Part shown: in pieces, positions 6,412 to 6,704 of the stretch
How the letters are laid out: the number at the start of each line of letters is the position of its first letter
How positions within the stretch are numbered: the first letter of the stretch is position 1
Source: Candidatus Zhuqueibacterota bacterium
Lineage (GTDB): Bacteria > Zhuqueibacterota > Zhuqueibacteria > Residuimicrobiales > Krinioviventaceae
Reading direction: 5' to 3'
NCBI GenBank assembly: GCA_003854995.1
Contig: RQOI01000204.1
Coordinates: forward strand, 1-6,704
DNA length: 6,704 nucleotides
Notes under the pieces: model-generated
Database searches by the model: none
Told to the model about the DNA's origin: nothing
The model's input: the letters and a program-made list of their open reading frames with translations, nothing else
Made by a program: the position numbers and the translations under genes

Positions 6412-6647
6412 GCGGCATCCATGTGAATATCCACAAAGCGTTGCCGAGACATTTCTGCGCCATAAGCGATCGCCGCTAATATATCCTCGCGCTGGAGCGA
6501 TGAGTATTCATGTAAAATCTCTTCAATCGAATGGCCGCTTGCTAAGAAATCAAGGAGAAGAGAGACCCAAATTCTCGTTCCCTTGATGCATGGCTTCCCA
6601 AAGCACACTTTTGGATTCACTGAAATTCTTTCTAATAAGGGGCTCAT
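6408..6647 (-). CDS. DUF433 protein, probable antitoxin
   Basis: Small protein (79 aa) of the DUF433 family, which commonly precedes DUF5615 PIN-like toxins and is regarded as their antitoxin and likely DNA-binding autoregulator. The hallmark stretch runs from RISVNPKVCFGKPCIKGTR through SIEEILHEYSSLQREDILAAIAYG, with a helix-turn-helix-like helical C-terminal half. I chose the ATG at 6647 because AAGGAG lies 7 nt upstream. The adjoining GTG at 6650 is in frame, one codon earlier, but only 4 nt from the ribosome site. The stop TGA overlaps the toxin ATG. It shares the AT-rich composition of the toxin gene. Confidence 0.88.
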   Translation of the reverse strand: MSPLLERISVNPKVCFGKPCIKGTRIWVSLLLDFLASGHSIEEILHEYSSLQREDILAAIAYGAEMSRQRFVDIHMDAA

Positions 6648-6680
6648 CACAATGCTCCTTTTATCAATTTAGCTAATCTA
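6648..6680 (-). promoter_or_regulatory. Leader of the toxin-antitoxin pair with ribosome site and small palindrome
   Basis: On the minus strand AAGGAG (6660-6655) is the ribosome site of the DUF433 gene. Just upstream lies the perfect palindrome TTAGCTAA (6669-6676), a possible autoregulatory operator. Hexamers TAGATT and TAAATT nearby each match a -10 box at only 4 of 6, and no convincing -35 is seen, so the promoter itself is not identified. Confidence 0.35.
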
Positions 6681-6681
6681 G

Positions 6682-6704
6682 AAAAAACCGCCCATCACTA
6701 CTAT
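6682..6704 (-). terminator. Possible 3' half of an intrinsic terminator cut by the window end
   Basis: Read on the minus strand, the last bases are ATAGTAGTGATGGGCGG followed by six T's (6687-6682). A GC-rich arm running straight into a T-run is what the downstream half of an intrinsic terminator looks like. It would end a minus-strand gene lying outside the window. The upstream arm is not visible, so this cannot be confirmed. Confidence 0.3.

Noticed and set aside
1..6704. CRISPR array, insertion sequence, tRNA or rRNA genes
   Set aside because: No regularly spaced repeats, transposase motifs, terminal inverted repeats or structural-RNA sequence were seen on either strand.

Overview
The window is bacterial and densely coded (seven genes, little intergenic DNA). 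Most of it is GC-rich: one 60-base line inside the radical SAM gene (5221-5280) counts to roughly 63% G+C. The exception is the right-hand end from about 6000 onward, where two sampled lines count to 35% and 45%. A Tat-exported Gfo/Idh/MocA oxidoreductase, an FHS/FucP-like sugar transporter paired with a ROK kinase, and a short YgiQ protein together resemble Bacteroidota, Calditrichota/KSB1 or planctomycete-type genomes. This taxonomic guess is inference from gene style only; no rRNA or tRNA gene is present.

Left part (2-3569) is a carbohydrate module. A 5'-truncated, Tat-exported Gfo/Idh/MocA oxidoreductase on the + strand runs tail-to-tail into a minus-strand operon of MFS sugar permease followed by ROK-family sugar kinase. 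The two convergent stop codons overlap by 4 nt. The transporter and kinase are 11 nt apart, and the transporter's stop codon lies inside the kinase's Shine-Dalgarno sequence, so their translation is probably coupled. The likely logic is sugar uptake by the permease and phosphorylation by the kinase, with the oxidoreductase acting outside the cytoplasm on a related sugar. The substrate cannot be read from the sequence.

Centre (3570-5531): a 227-nt divergent control region holds a sigma70-like promoter for the permease operon, a small palindrome near the predicted transcription start and a repeated GC-rich heptamer 30 bp apart. It is followed by a YgiQ-type radical SAM protein that lacks the usual long C-terminal extension. 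A strong 11-bp-stem hairpin then separates this gene from the convergent gene that follows.

Right part (5532-6704), all minus strand: a DUF433 antitoxin-like protein and a DUF5615 PIN-like toxin overlapping by ATGA, then 55 nt downstream a NUDIX hydrolase. The toxin-antitoxin pair is visibly AT-richer than the rest and looks acquired. The window ends inside what may be a terminator hairpin of a further minus-strand gene.

No clearly new system is evident. The items most worth checking are the four-cysteine motif and shortened C-terminus of the YgiQ protein, the zinc-motif-less ROK kinase, the operator-like repeats, and the AT-rich toxin-antitoxin/NUDIX string.
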